DNA of 64,000 bases. It comes from Chryseobacterium ginsenosidimutans. GTDB lineage: Bacteria > Bacteroidota > Bacteroidia > Flavobacteriales > Weeksellaceae. The stretch covers positions 1,161,001-1,225,000 of the forward strand of contig NZ_JAUSXC010000001.1 in the NCBI RefSeq assembly GCF_030823405.1. The letters are read 5' to 3'. Below, in pieces: positions 1-9,251 of the stretch. How positions within the stretch are numbered: position 1 is the first letter of the stretch; each line of letters starts with the position of its first letter. The notes under the pieces were generated by a model, which was not told the origin of the DNA, searched no databases, and saw only the letters and a list, made by a program, of their open reading frames with translations. Made by a program: the position numbers and the translations under genes.

Positions 1-1
1 A

Positions 2-1069
2 ACCTGGGACAGCGCTTTATTGAAGGAACTCGACGAAAAGAAAATCGTCTATTCTGAAAAGACAGTACCTGAAATTTATGCAGCACTCAAAACAATTAAT
101 GGTGAAAACTACTATATCCTCACAAGTGCTTTAGATACCAACGGAAATTCAAAATTAGCCTACCTGAAATATCTTTTGATAACGGCTTATGTGATGAGTA
201 CGTTACTTATCGGTTTTTTCAGCTATTATTTTATGGGTCAGTTTCTGAAGCCTTTGGAAGATCTGAATCAGGAAATTTCAGAAGTTACGGCACATAAATT
301 AACGACGCAGATTCCGGTAAGAGAATCAAACGACGAAATTAATGTTCTTGCAAGGTCCTTCAACACTATGATTACAAGATTGGATGATGTTTTTCAGTCG
401 CAAAAAGACTTTACGGCAAGTGCTTCCCACGAAATCCGTACACCAATTACCAGAATGGCTTTTCAGCTGGAAAATTTAATTAAGCTTGAACAGCATTCTC
501 CGGAAACATTATCTTCTTTAAAGCAGATTCAGAAAGATGTTTATCAATTATCAGATCTTACGAATTCTCTTTTGCTTTTAACAAAATTCGACAAAGAAAA
601 TATTCAGAGTATTTATGAGGAGGTAAGAATTGATGAAGTGATTTTTGAGTCCTTCGAAGCGGTGGAAAAAAGTTATCCGAAGCTGAAAATGGATTTTCTC
701 ATTTCTGAAGATACCTCAGAAAACGGACTTTTAACGATCAACGGGATTCAGTCTTTACTGGATATAGTTTTCATCAATTTGTTTAAAAATGCAGCAGTAT
801 ATTCTGATGATACAGAAGTTGATGTATTAATTACTGAGACAAATGATAACCTTATTGTGGATGTAATTTCTCACGGAAATACAATTCCCAAAGAAGAACA
901 GCCGAAGCTCTTTGAAGCCTTCATGCGTGGAAATAATTCACAGAATATTTCCGGCTCCGGTCTTGGTTTAAGAATTGTCAAAAGAATACTTGAATACCAC
1001 GGTGCCGAAATTATCTATACTTCTCCGGCTGATTTATTGAATAAATTCAGTGTAATTTTTAATAAATAG
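2..1069 (+). CDS. Sensor histidine kinase, N-terminus outside window
   Basis: This is the C-terminal part of a membrane-bound two-component sensor kinase. The reading frame is open to the window edge, so the real start lies upstream. Visible parts in order are the end of a periplasmic region, one membrane segment (LLITAYVMSTLLIGFFSYYF), a HAMP linker, a HisKA dimerisation domain with the phospho-acceptor motif SHEIRTP (His codon at 428-430), and an ATP-binding domain with N (NLFKNA) and G (GSGLGL) boxes. The stop is about 90 bp before a metal-efflux operon on the same strand, so it probably senses metal and acts through a response regulator encoded further upstream. That link is inference; the kinase call itself is firm. 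Confidence 0.93.
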   Translation, partial: TWDSALLKELDEKKIVYSEKTVPEIYAALKTINGENYYILTSALDTNGNSKLAYLKYLLITAYVMSTLLIGFFSYYFMGQFLKPLEDLNQEISEVTAHKLTTQIPVRESNDEINVLARSFNTMITRLDDVFQSQKDFTASASHEIRTPITRMAFQLENLIKLEQHSPETLSSLKQIQKDVYQLSDLTNSLLLLTKFDKENIQSIYEEVRIDEVIFESFEAVEKSYPKLKMDFLISEDTSENGLLTINGIQSLLDIVFINLFKNAAVYSDDTEVDVLITETNDNLIVDVISHGNTIPKEEQPKLFEAFMRGNNSQNISGSGLGLRIVKRILEYHGAEIIYTSPADLLNKFSVIFNK

Positions 1070-1162
1070 AGATCTTCCCAAATTAAATTTAATTTTTTTT
1101 TAAGCCTCATTTAAGGTCATTTTAATAGCAGAAAGGCAATTTTGTATCATAAATTGAAAAAA

Positions 1163-2404
1163 ATGAACAAAATTGCAGGACTGTTTATTGCCATTTCCTC
1201 ATTCGTGGCAGGACAACAGAAAATGTCACTTTTGGATTGTGAGGAGGCTTTTCAAAAAAACAATCTACAACTACTCGCCGAGCAGTACAGCATCAACATG
1301 GCTGATGCGGATATTTTGCAGGCCAAAATCTGGGAACTTCCGCAATTGAGCGGGCAAATCAATGCTTATAATCCTGAAGACAGAAAAGTTTTTGATATAG
1401 GACACGCAAAAGGTGCACAGATAACCCAGTTAATTTACATGGGAGGTAAAAAGAAAAATGAAATTGCCTTTGCAAAATCAAATAAAGAATTAGCCCAGTT
1501 ACAGTTTTCTCAACTGCTGGTCGATCTTAAAACTCAACTTCATACAACATACTACAATCTTTACTACGAAAATTTAAAGCTTGAAAACACCAATAAACAA
1601 TTGGGGTACATGAATGATCTTTTAGCTGCTTACCGAATACAGTCGGCCAAAGGAAACGTGTCTTTAAAAGATGAAGTGAGGCTTCAGAGTATCGTAATTC
1701 AGCTTAATAATGACAAACTTGGTATCAATAAAAATATTCTTGAATTTGAGCAGGCTTTAAAGGTTTTAACAGGAATTACAGACGATATCGAACCACAAAT
1801 TTCTGATGCTGAAGCAAAAGATATTCTTGCTGCCCAACCTTTTGGCAACGAAACCGAACTACAGAAAAAAGCACTTCAAAATAATTCTGATTATCAGTAT
1901 AATTTAAAATTGATAGATAACAGCAAATTATATTCTCAGTGGCAAAAATCTCTGAATGTTCCAGATTTGAATGTTGGAGTTGGCTGGGATCAAAACGGAG
2001 GAACTTTTAAAAATGAAGCTAATCTGATGGTCGGGATTCCGTTGCCTTTATGGAAAAGCAATCAGGGAAATATAGAGAAAGCAAATTATTCAATTCAACA
2101 AAATCAGAAAAATGCAGATTTTCAGAAATTAAATTTGGAGACTAAAGTTGAATCAGCTTATAAAACCTGGAAAACACAATACGATCAGTTAGCAGAAATA
2201 AAAGCCACAGATCTTAATAATCTGGATTTGGTATACAACGGAATACTGAAAAATTTCAGAAGCGGAAATGTAAGTCTTATTGAATTTACAGATTTCATGG
2301 AAAGCTACCGACAAACCGCGCTTCAGATTTATGATATGAAAAACGAGATTATTCAGTCGGCGGAACAATTGAATCAATTAGTACAAACAAAAATCTTCTA
2401 TTAA
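1163..2404 (+). CDS. TolC family outer membrane efflux protein (CzcC-like)
   Basis: Outer-membrane channel of a tripartite RND efflux pump. The protein has about 413 residues, a short signal peptide (MNKIAGLFIAISSFVAGQQ) and the long alternating helical and coiled-coil segments typical of two TolC/OEP repeats. An in-frame TTG lies 21 bp upstream, but the ATG at 1163 places the signal peptide correctly at the N-terminus and is preferred. It is the first gene of a three-gene operon: the adaptor gene starts 2 bp after its stop and the CzcA pump gene follows. In family terms it is the CzcC/CusC partner that exports metal ions across the outer membrane. The exact metal cannot be read from the sequence. 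Confidence 0.9.
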   Translation: MNKIAGLFIAISSFVAGQQKMSLLDCEEAFQKNNLQLLAEQYSINMADADILQAKIWELPQLSGQINAYNPEDRKVFDIGHAKGAQITQLIYMGGKKKNEIAFAKSNKELAQLQFSQLLVDLKTQLHTTYYNLYYENLKLENTNKQLGYMNDLLAAYRIQSAKGNVSLKDEVRLQSIVIQLNNDKLGINKNILEFEQALKVLTGITDDIEPQISDAEAKDILAAQPFGNETELQKKALQNNSDYQYNLKLIDNSKLYSQWQKSLNVPDLNVGVGWDQNGGTFKNEANLMVGIPLPLWKSNQGNIEKANYSIQQNQKNADFQKLNLETKVESAYKTWKTQYDQLAEIKATDLNNLDLVYNGILKNFRSGNVSLIEFTDFMESYRQTALQIYDMKNEIIQSAEQLNQLVQTKIFY

Positions 2405-2406
2405 AC

Positions 2407-3492
2407 ATGAAAAAATATATAATCTTAATAATTGTGGCTTTGTCGATTTTGTCTTGCTCAAAAAAAGAGGAAGGGCCAAAACCACAGGCAAAAAAAGGTT
2501 TTGAATTGAGTAATACAATGCTAAAGTCAATTTCTTTGGCAAAAGTTGAGAAAAAAAATATAGAAGACGATTATAATTTTTATGGAAAAATATCGGCTGA
2601 TAAAAACAGTTATATCGATGTTTATCCACTGGTTGGAGGTAATGTTCTGAGTGTCAACGTGGAATTAGGAGATCATGTGACGAAAGGACAGGTTTTGGCG
2701 ACCATCAGAAGTACAGAGTTAGCGGAAGTTCAGAAAGATGTAAGCGATGCGAAAACAGATTTGGTTGTTGCCCAAAACAATCTTCGCGTTGCCAAGGAAA
2801 TGTACGAAGGAAAACTGAATACCGAAAGAGATGTACTGGAAGCCAAAAGCCAATTGCAGAAAGCACAAGATCAAATGCAGAGAGTAGGTGCAGTGAGTAC
2901 GGTTTATAATGTAAAGAAGGGAAATATTTACAGTGTTGTGGCCCCAATCAGCGGATACATCGTTCAGAAAAATATCAATAAAGATATGCAGTTGAGAAGC
3001 GACAGAAGCGATAATATCTTTGATGTGGCAAATACAACCAATGTCTGGGCAATTATGAATGTCAACGAATCTGATATTGATAAAATAAATCTTGGAATGA
3101 AGGCCCAGGTTTCCACATTGTCTTATCCTGACAAGGTTTTTGATGGCAAAATTGATAAAATATTTAAAATTATTGATCCCCAAACCAACGCAATGCAGGC
3201 GAGAGTAGTTCTGGATAATGCAAACGGATTATTAATTCCTGAAAGCAAAGCAACAATAAAAGTGACAAGTTCGGAGAATAATACGGCATTGACGGTTCCA
3301 TCCAAAGCGGTGATTTTTGATGATAACAGAAGTTTTGTGGTGATTTATAAATCAAGAACAGATGTGAAAGTGAAAGAAATAAAGGTTTTAAAACAGGTTG
3401 GTGACATCACTTACGTTTCCGAAGGCTTGTCTGAAGGGGAAGAAGTAATAACCAATAATCAATTGTTGATTTACCGCTCTTTGAACAGTTAA
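2407..3492 (+). CDS. Efflux RND periplasmic adaptor lipoprotein (CzcB-like)
   Basis: Membrane-fusion protein that links the inner-membrane pump to the outer-membrane channel. The start is MKKYIILIIVALSILSCSKK, a lipoprotein signal with the lipobox LSC, so the protein should be lipid-anchored in the periplasm. After the lipobox come a barrel-sandwich half (VYPLVGGNVLSVNVELGDHV), an alpha-hairpin of about 60 residues, the second sandwich half (APISGYIVQKNI), and beta-barrel and membrane-proximal domains. It lies 2 bp after the TolC gene and 60 bp before the pump gene, consistent with one transcript. No metal-binding His-rich tail is seen, so specificity is left open. Confidence 0.92.
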   Translation: MKKYIILIIVALSILSCSKKEEGPKPQAKKGFELSNTMLKSISLAKVEKKNIEDDYNFYGKISADKNSYIDVYPLVGGNVLSVNVELGDHVTKGQVLATIRSTELAEVQKDVSDAKTDLVVAQNNLRVAKEMYEGKLNTERDVLEAKSQLQKAQDQMQRVGAVSTVYNVKKGNIYSVVAPISGYIVQKNINKDMQLRSDRSDNIFDVANTTNVWAIMNVNESDIDKINLGMKAQVSTLSYPDKVFDGKIDKIFKIIDPQTNAMQARVVLDNANGLLIPESKATIKVTSSENNTALTVPSKAVIFDDNRSFVVIYKSRTDVKVKEIKVLKQVGDITYVSEGLSEGEEVITNNQLLIYRSLNS

Positions 3493-3552
3493 AACCAACA
3501 AGAAGAATCAAAAAATTCTTTCAACGACCTTTTTAGGTCAAAAAAATCTATC

Positions 3553-6500
3553 ATGAATAAATTCATTAAAAATATAATTGCTTTTTCGTTAAAAAATAAG
3601 GCATTTACCTTTATTTGGGTAGCAGTTCTGGCGGTTGCAGGATTTATAAGCTTTAAGAATATGCCTATTGAAGCCTTTCCGGACGTTACCAATACTCAAA
3701 TTGTCATCATCACCCAATGGAATGGGCGAAGCGCGGAAGAAGTGGAACGTTTTGTCACCACACCGATCGAATTGGCGATGAGTCCTGTTCAGAAAAAAAC
3801 AAGTGTGAGAAGCACCACAATGTTTGGGCTTTCCATTGTTAAAATTCTTTTTGATGATGGGGTGGATGATACTTTTGCCAGAAATCAGGTCAATAATCAA
3901 CTGCGGACAGTCAGCCTTCCAGATGAGGTAGATCCCGAAGTACAGCCTCCTTACGGACCGACGGGTGAGATTTTCAGATATACATTGGAAAGCAAAAAGA
4001 AAGATTCCCGCGAATTATTAACCCTTCAAAATTGGGTGATAGACAGAGCTCTAAGAGGTGTTCCCGGAGTTGCAGATATTAATGTTTTCGGAGGTCAGGA
4101 TAAGGTTTTTGAATTAAGTATTGATCCCAGAGCGCTGGATAAATATAATCTGACACCATCTCAGGTATATGATGCCGTTACGAAAAGTAACTTAAACGTC
4201 GGTGGTGACGTTATTGAGAAAAACGGACAGGCGTATGTGGTAAGAGGGATCGGTTTGGTGAAATCAATTAATGATATTGGAAATATTACGATTGAAAATG
4301 ACAACGGAAATCCTGTCTTGGTTAAAAATGTTGCAGAAGTTCATGAAAGTTCAATGCCAAGAGTAGGGCAGGCCGGATTAAATAACCATGAAGACACGGT
4401 GGAAGGAATTGTGGTAATGAGAAAAGGTGAAAATCCGCGTGAAGTATTGTTTGGAGTAAAAGCTAAAATTAAAGAGCTCAACGAGAAAATTCTTCCGAAA
4501 GATGTAAAAATAATCACTTTCTACGACCGAGACAATTTAATGGATTTTACAACGCATACCGTAATGCATAATCTTATCGAAGGAATTATTTTAGTTACGG
4601 TAATCGTTTTAATTTTCATGGCAGACTGGAGAACCACGTTAATTGTTTCCATTATCATTCCTTTATCCTTATTGTTTGCATTTTTATGTTTAAAACTTGC
4701 GGGAATGAGTGCGAATTTGCTGTCACTTGGAGCCGTCGATTTTGGAATTATCATTGACGGAGCCGTCGTAATGGTAGAAGGCCTTTTCGTAATGCTCGAC
4801 CACAAAGCCCATAAATATGGACCTGAAAAGTTCAATAAAATGGCAAAAGGCGGCTGGATTAAGCAGACCGGAACCGGCTTGGGAAAAGCTATCTTCTTTT
4901 CAAAATTAATTATCATTACTTCATTAATTCCCATTTTTTCATTCCAGAAAGTAGAGGGTAAAATGTTTTCACCGTTGGCATTTACATTAGGTTTTGCATT
5001 AATCGGAGCTTTAATTTTTACATTGACTTTAGTTCCCGTTCTTTCGCACATCCTGTTAAATAAAAATGTTAAAGAAAAAAACAATCCGTTTGTGAATTTC
5101 TGGGATAGAATTGTTCTGAAAGGTTTCAACTATACTTTTAGACATAAAAAAATGAGTTTAATTGTTGCCATTTCATTCTTGGCAGTCACATTATTCTCAG
5201 GAAAATTTTTAGGAACGGAATTTTTACCTCAATTAAATGAAGGTTCACTTTGGATTACCGCAGAAATGCCAATGAGTTCATCACTAAAAGAATCTCTGAA
5301 AACGGCAGACCTTTTAAAGAAAGATATTATGAGCTTTCCGGAAGTCACAGATGTTCTCGCGCAAACGGGAAGAAGTAATGATGGAACCGACCCGAACGGA
5401 TTTGGATTTGTGCAGTTTGCCGTCAATCTTCAACCTAAAGAAGAATGGAAACGAAACATCAGTTATGATGAATTAATTGAAGAGATCGATAAAAAATTAA
5501 GAACCTACCAAGGAATCACTTTTAATTATTCCCAACCTATTTCCGATAACGTTGCTGAAGCTGTTGCAGGTTTTAAAGCAGAAAACGGGATTAAAATTTA
5601 TGGTGATAATTTACAAACGCTTGATAAATTAGCCGATGAGGTTTTAAAACAAATCAAAGATGTTGACGGTGTAAAAGATCCCGGAATTATTAAAAATATA
5701 GGTCAGCCGGAAGTAAGTGTAGTCTTAGACAGAGATAAAATGGCGGCTTACGGAGTAATGCCTGCAGATGCTCAAGCGGTGCTGGAAATGGCTTTTGGAG
5801 GAAAAACGGCTTCGGAAATGTTTGACGGCGAAAGAAAATTCCCAATCAGATTAAGATATTCTCAGGAATACAGAAAAGATGAAAATGATATTGCTGCATT
5901 GATGGTTCCAACGCAGGACGGCTCAAAAATTCCGTTGAAAGAGATCAGTACGATCGTTAAAGATAACGGAGCTGCATTTATATATAGAGATGATATTAAA
6001 CGTTATATTGGTGTTAAATTCTCAATTCGTGATCGAGATTTGGGAAGTACGATTGCCGATGCCCAGAAAAAAGTAGCGAAAATTGAGCTTCCGGACGGAT
6101 ATTCCATCGGCTGGACAGGGCAGTTTGAAAATCAGCAACGGGCTTCACACAGATTGACGCAAGTCGTTCCGATCAGTATTTTAGGTATTTTTTTCTTACT
6201 GTTTATCCTTTTCGGAAATATGAAAGATTCATTATTGGTATTGGCAAATGTACCGTTTGCATTAATCGGAGGAATTATTGCCCTCCATGTCACCAGAATG
6301 AATTTCGGAATTTCCGCAGGAGTCGGAATGATTGCTTTATTAGGAATATGTATTCAAAACGGAGTTATTCTCATCACGGAATTCCATCAAAATGTCAAGA
6401 ACGGATTGAGTTTGGATAATGCGATATTAAATGGTGTTAAATCCAGAACCCGTCCTGTAATCATGACAGCGTTGATGGCTTCCATTGGATTAATGCCAGC

Positions 6501-6651
6501 GGCGTTATCAACAGGTATCGGGTCAGAATCTCAAAAACCTTTGGCAATTGTAATTATCGGAGGATTAATTACGGCAACTGTTTTAACATTATTGATATTC
6601 CCGATCATCTTCTGGATCTTCAACAGAACCAAAAAATCACAACAGATTTAA
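3553..6651 (+). CDS. CzcA/CusA family heavy-metal efflux RND pump
   Basis: Inner-membrane proton-driven RND transporter of the heavy-metal efflux class, 1032 residues, which is normal for the family. The first membrane helix is near residue 15, followed by a large periplasmic loop, helices 2-6, a second periplasmic loop and helices 8-12. Helix 4 carries DFGIIIDGAVVMVE (about residues 395-409), the HME-RND signature with the acidic proton-relay residues. Related features such as the NMPIEAFPDVTNTQIVI stretch near the N-terminus are also present. It is the last gene of the operon and is followed by a terminator-like hairpin. The CzcA annotation is firm at family level; the substrate (Co/Zn/Cd versus Cu/Ag) is not. 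Confidence 0.95.
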   Translation: MNKFIKNIIAFSLKNKAFTFIWVAVLAVAGFISFKNMPIEAFPDVTNTQIVIITQWNGRSAEEVERFVTTPIELAMSPVQKKTSVRSTTMFGLSIVKILFDDGVDDTFARNQVNNQLRTVSLPDEVDPEVQPPYGPTGEIFRYTLESKKKDSRELLTLQNWVIDRALRGVPGVADINVFGGQDKVFELSIDPRALDKYNLTPSQVYDAVTKSNLNVGGDVIEKNGQAYVVRGIGLVKSINDIGNITIENDNGNPVLVKNVAEVHESSMPRVGQAGLNNHEDTVEGIVVMRKGENPREVLFGVKAKIKELNEKILPKDVKIITFYDRDNLMDFTTHTVMHNLIEGIILVTVIVLIFMADWRTTLIVSIIIPLSLLFAFLCLKLAGMSANLLSLGAVDFGIIIDGAVVMVEGLFVMLDHKAHKYGPEKFNKMAKGGWIKQTGTGLGKAIFFSKLIIITSLIPIFSFQKVEGKMFSPLAFTLGFALIGALIFTLTLVPVLSHILLNKNVKEKNNPFVNFWDRIVLKGFNYTFRHKKMSLIVAISFLAVTLFSGKFLGTEFLPQLNEGSLWITAEMPMSSSLKESLKTADLLKKDIMSFPEVTDVLAQTGRSNDGTDPNGFGFVQFAVNLQPKEEWKRNISYDELIEEIDKKLRTYQGITFNYSQPISDNVAEAVAGFKAENGIKIYGDNLQTLDKLADEVLKQIKDVDGVKDPGIIKNIGQPEVSVVLDRDKMAAYGVMPADAQAVLEMAFGGKTASEMFDGERKFPIRLRYSQEYRKDENDIAALMVPTQDGSKIPLKEISTIVKDNGAAFIYRDDIKRYIGVKFSIRDRDLGSTIADAQKKVAKIELPDGYSIGWTGQFENQQRASHRLTQVVPISILGIFFLLFILFGNMKDSLLVLANVPFALIGGIIALHVTRMNFGISAGVGMIALLGICIQNGVILITEFHQNVKNGLSLDNAILNGVKSRTRPVIMTALMASIGLMPAALSTGIGSESQKPLAIVIIGGLITATVLTLLIFPIIFWIFNRTKKSQQI

Positions 6652-6678
6652 TTATTCTTTCATTATATTATACTAAGT

Positions 6679-6709
6679 GAGCCTGGAATATTCTGTATTT
6701 CAGGCTTTT
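6679..6709 (+). terminator. Terminator of the efflux operon
   Basis: A hairpin with arms GCCTGGAAT and ATTTCAGGC (one G.U pair) is followed by TTTT, 28 bp after the czcA stop codon. It fits a Rho-independent terminator separating the efflux operon from the tuf promoter region. Confidence 0.7.
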
Positions 6710-6753
6710 CCATAAAAGGTTTTCTAAAGTTTTTTTCAATTGAGAATTTTGTG

Positions 6754-6761
6754 TAAATTTG
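6754..6761 (+). promoter_or_regulatory. Candidate upstream tuf promoter, -7 box
   Basis: TAAATTTG matches the Bacteroidota -7 consensus TAnnTTTG. No good -33 TTTG sits 19-20 bp upstream, so it is the weaker of two candidate promoters before tuf. Confidence 0.4.
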
Positions 6762-6836
6762 CACTTCAATAACATTGAAACGTAAGGTTTGTACTTCACT
6801 GAATCTGAATATTTAAACTTTTTTTAAGAAAAAGGT

Positions 6837-6864
6837 TTTGGTATTTAAAATTTCATTATATTTG
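6837..6864 (+). promoter_or_regulatory. Candidate proximal tuf promoter
   Basis: TATATTTG (6857-6864) matches TAnnTTTG exactly. A TTTG lies 16 bp upstream, slightly closer than the usual 19-20. The tuf start codon follows about 42 bp downstream, giving a short leader. This is probably the main tuf promoter. Confidence 0.6.
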
Positions 6865-6906
6865 CACACCGAAAATTTGAAAAACAATAAATAAATAATT
6901 TAAATC

Positions 6907-8118
6907 ATGGCAAAGGAAACGTTTAATCGTAACAAACCACACTTGAACATTGGTACTATTGGTCACGTTGACCATGGTAAAACTACTCTTACAGCTGCTA
7001 TTTCTGCTGTATTAGCTAGCAAAGGTCTTGCTGAGAAAAAAGACTTCTCTGCAATTGACTCTGCTCCAGAAGAAAAAGAAAGAGGTATTACTATCAATAC
7101 TGCTCACATTGAGTACGAAACTGAAAATAGACATTATGCTCACGTTGACTGTCCAGGTCACGCGGATTATGTAAAGAACATGGTAACTGGTGCTGCTCAA
7201 ATGGACGGTGCAATCGTTGTATGTGCTGCAACTGACGGACCAATGCCTCAAACGAGAGAACATATCTTGCTTTGCCGTCAGGTAAACGTACCTAGAATCG
7301 TTGTTTTCATGAACAAAGTTGACATGGTAGATGATGCTGAGTTATTAGAGCTTGTTGAAATGGAATTGAGAGACTTATTGTCTACTTATGATTTCGACGG
7401 TGATAACTCTCCAGTAATTCAAGGTTCTGCATTAGGTGCACTTACTGCTGCTACTGCAACTCCTGTTAACACAGAAGATAAATGGTTCAAAAGTGTTGAA
7501 GAATTAATGGATGCTGTTGATACTTGGATCGAGCAACCAACAAGAGATATGGATAAGCCATTCTTGATGCCTATTGAAGATGTATTCTCTATTACAGGTA
7601 GAGGTACTGTTGCAACTGGTAGAATCGAAGCTGGTGTTATCAATACAGGTGATCCTGTTGATATCGTAGGTATGGGTGATGAAAAATTAACTTCTACTAT
7701 TACAGGAGTTGAGATGTTCAGAAAAATCCTAGACAGAGGTGAAGCTGGAGATAACGTAGGTCTATTGTTGAGAGGTATTGAAAAAACTGACATCAAGAGA
7801 GGTATGGTTATCGCTAAGAAAGACTCTGTGAAGCCACACAAAAAATTCAAAGCTTCTGTTTATATCCTTTCTAAGGAAGAAGGTGGACGTCACACTCCAT
7901 TCCACAACAAGTATCGTCCTCAGTTCTACGTAAGAACTACTGACGTTACAGGTGAGATCTTCTTACCAGAAGGTGTAGAAATGGTAATGCCTGGTGATAA
8001 CTTAGAGATCACTGTAGAATTATTGCAACCAATTGCTCTTAACGTAGGTCTTAGATTTGCGATCAGAGAAGGAGGTAGAACAGTAGGTTCTGGTCAGGTT
8101 ACTGAGATTATCGACTAA
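6907..8118 (+). CDS. tuf: Elongation factor Tu
   Basis: GTPase that delivers aminoacyl-tRNA to the ribosome. The sequence gives 403 residues, a little longer than the common 395. GTP-binding motifs are in order: G1 GHVDHGKT (from residue 19), switch [11 protein letters not shown]3 DCPGHAD, G4 NKVD, and G5 with GSALGAL. Domain 2 ([11 protein letters not shown]) and domain 3 ([13 protein letters not shown] to the end) are complete. The ATG follows a TAnnTTTG promoter, there is no Shine-Dalgarno sequence, and a strong hairpin terminator follows. The position before tRNA-Trp, secE and nusG is the usual flavobacterial arrangement. Confidence 0.99.
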   Translation: MAKETFNRNKPHLNIGTIGHVDHGKTTLTAAISAVLASKGLAEKKDFSAIDSAPEEKERGITINTAHIEYETENRHYAHVDCPGHADYVKNMVTGAAQMDGAIVVCAATDGPMPQTREHILLCRQVNVPRIVVFMNKVDMVDDAELLELVEMELRDLLSTYDFDGDNSPVIQGSALGALTAATATPVNTEDKWFKSVEELMDAVDTWIEQPTRDMDKPFLMPIEDVFSITGRGTVATGRIEAGVINTGDPVDIVGMGDEKLTSTITGVEMFRKILDRGEAGDNVGLLLRGIEKTDIKRGMVIAKKDSVKPHKKFKASVYILSKEEGGRHTPFHNKYRPQFYVRTTDVTGEIFLPEGVEMVMPGDNLEITVELLQPIALNVGLRFAIREGGRTVGSGQVTEIID

Positions 8119-8136
8119 TCATCATCTTAAAAATAT

Positions 8137-8173
8137 AAAAAGCTTCCGTAAGGAATTTCTTTACGGAGCTTTT
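8137..8173 (+). terminator. tuf: tuf terminator
   Basis: Arms AAAAGCTTCCGTAA and TTTACGGAGCTTTT form a hairpin with one bulged base, starting 18 bp after the tuf stop. The run AAAA/TTTT at its foot makes it potentially active in both directions. tRNA-Trp begins a few bases later. Confidence 0.8.
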
Positions 8174-8178
8174 AATCT

Positions 8179-8249
8179 ACGGGCATCGTCCAATGGTAGG
8201 ATACCGGTCTCCAACACCGTTGATCAGGGTTCGAATCCTTGTGCCCGTG
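8179..8249 (+). tRNA. trnW: tRNA-Trp (anticodon CCA)
   Basis: The sequence folds into a cloverleaf: acceptor stem ACGGGCA/TGCCCGT, D arm GTCC...GGAT, anticodon loop CTCCAAC with anticodon CCA at 8211-8213, and T arm CAGGG-TTCGAAT-CCTTG. The discriminator base is G, as expected for tRNA-Trp. The 3' CCA is not fully encoded (CA follows). The first anticodon-stem pair is a C-T mismatch. It lies between tuf and secE, and secE starts 13 bp downstream. Confidence 0.93.
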
Positions 8250-8261
8250 CAAAATACAATT

Positions 8262-8468
8262 ATGAGTTCATTAATCAATTTTTTAAAAGGTTCTTATAAC
8301 GAATTCAGACATAAAGTTGAATGGCCAAAATGGTCTGACCTGCAATCTTCTACGATCGTAGTTACTATTGCAACAGTTATTCTGGCATTATTTACGTTTG
8401 GTGTTGACGAATTGTTTTCAAAAGCCGTCAGCAACATAATAGGAATGCTAATCAACTTGTTCAATTAA
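8262..8468 (+). CDS. secE: Preprotein translocase subunit SecE
   Basis: Small inner-membrane subunit that stabilises SecY in the Sec translocon. The reading frame is open upstream through the tRNA gene, but the ATG at 8262 gives the proper short SecE (68 residues). The N-terminal amphipathic part contains the conserved pattern FRHKVEWPKW, followed by one membrane segment (STIVVTIATVILALFTFGVDELF). The single-helix form is usual outside the enterobacteria. It is followed 21 bp later by nusG, the near-universal partner. Confidence 0.95.
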   Translation: MSSLINFLKGSYNEFRHKVEWPKWSDLQSSTIVVTIATVILALFTFGVDELFSKAVSNIIGMLINLFN

Positions 8469-8489
8469 TAATAAAAGTATTTTCCCATA

Positions 8490-9032
8490 ATGAGCGAATT
8501 GAAATGGTATGTGCTGAAAGCAATCAGCGGACAGGAAAATAAAGTGAAAAACTATATTGAGACAGAAATCAAACGTCTAGGGTTTGAGCAGTACGTTACT
8601 CAGGTGGTTATTCCTATGGAGAAGGTTATTCAGATTAGAAACGGCAAAAAAGTTCCTAAAGAAAGACCTTACTATCCTGGATACTTAATGATTGAAGCTG
8701 ATCTGATGGGAGAGATTCCCCACGCTATTAAGAATATTCCTGGAGTTATTTCTTTTTTAAGTTTAACGAAAGGAGGAGATCCCGTTCCGATGAGAAAATC
8801 TGAAGTAAACAGAATGCTTGGAAGAATGGATGAGTTATCAGAATTCGCAAGCGATGTTGAAATCCCATACATAGTTGGTGAAAACGTTAAAGTAATTGAC
8901 GGACCATTCAACGGATTCAACGGAACAGTTGAAAAAATCCTTGAAGATAAAAAGAAAATAGAAGTTTCTGTTCTTATCTTCGGTAGAAAAACTCCAATGG
9001 AGCTTAGCTACATGCAGGTAGAAAAAGTATAA
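8490..9032 (+). CDS. nusG: Transcription termination/antitermination factor NusG
   Basis: Elongation factor that binds the RNA polymerase clamp and couples transcription with translation or termination. It is 180 residues long with an N-terminal NGN domain (KWYVLKAISGQENKVKNYIE, then PYYPGYLMIEADL) and a C-terminal KOW domain (VGENVKVIDGPFNGFNGTVE). It is encoded directly after secE and before a terminator, with ribosomal protein genes downstream under their own promoter. Length and motifs are standard for the housekeeping copy. Confidence 0.98.
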   Translation: MSELKWYVLKAISGQENKVKNYIETEIKRLGFEQYVTQVVIPMEKVIQIRNGKKVPKERPYYPGYLMIEADLMGEIPHAIKNIPGVISFLSLTKGGDPVPMRKSEVNRMLGRMDELSEFASDVEIPYIVGENVKVIDGPFNGFNGTVEKILEDKKKIEVSVLIFGRKTPMELSYMQVEKV

Positions 9033-9053
9033 TAAATATTCAAAAATATTTCT

Positions 9054-9083
9054 AAACCACTTATTGTAAAATGAGTGGTTTTT
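9054..9083 (+). terminator. secE-nusG terminator
   Basis: Arms AACCACTTA and TGAGTGGTT enclose a short loop and are followed by TTTT. The hairpin begins about 22 bp after the nusG stop and separates it from the rplK promoter. Confidence 0.75.
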
Positions 9084-9123
9084 ACTTTTATATGAAAAAA
9101 ATATTAAAAATACATCATATCAA

Positions 9124-9154
9124 TTTGCTATTTCAAAAATAATTCATAATTTTG
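9124..9154 (+). promoter_or_regulatory. rplKAJL promoter
   Basis: TTTG (9124-9127), a 19-bp spacer and TAATTTTG (9147-9154) match the Bacteroidota housekeeping promoter TTTG-N19-TAnnTTTG. Transcription would start near 9160, leaving a leader of about 90 nt before rplK. Confidence 0.8.
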
Positions 9155-9165
9155 CAATCCGAAAA

Positions 9166-9198
9166 GTAGGCTTACTTTATGTGAGTGCGGTAACCTAC
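9166..9198 (+). promoter_or_regulatory. Hairpin in the rplK leader
   Basis: GTAGGCTTAC and GTAACCTAC pair with one bulged C and a loop of about 14 nt. The hairpin sits right at the expected 5' end of the rplK-rplA mRNA. L1 is known to repress this operon by binding its mRNA in other bacteria, so this is a plausible L1 site or stability hairpin. The function is inference. Confidence 0.45.
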
Positions 9199-9251
9199 TG
9201 AATAATAAATGCTTCCAAACTCATTAATTATTCAAATTTAAAAAACAAACA

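Noticed and set aside
6762..6856. Extra tRNA gene upstream of tuf
   Set aside because: tRNA genes often precede tuf in Bacteroidota, but no cloverleaf with a TTCRANY loop is present here.
8193..8261. N-terminal extension of SecE through the tRNA gene
   Set aside because: The frame is open by chance; the tRNA-Trp cloverleaf occupies this sequence and SecE proteins begin at the ATG 8262.
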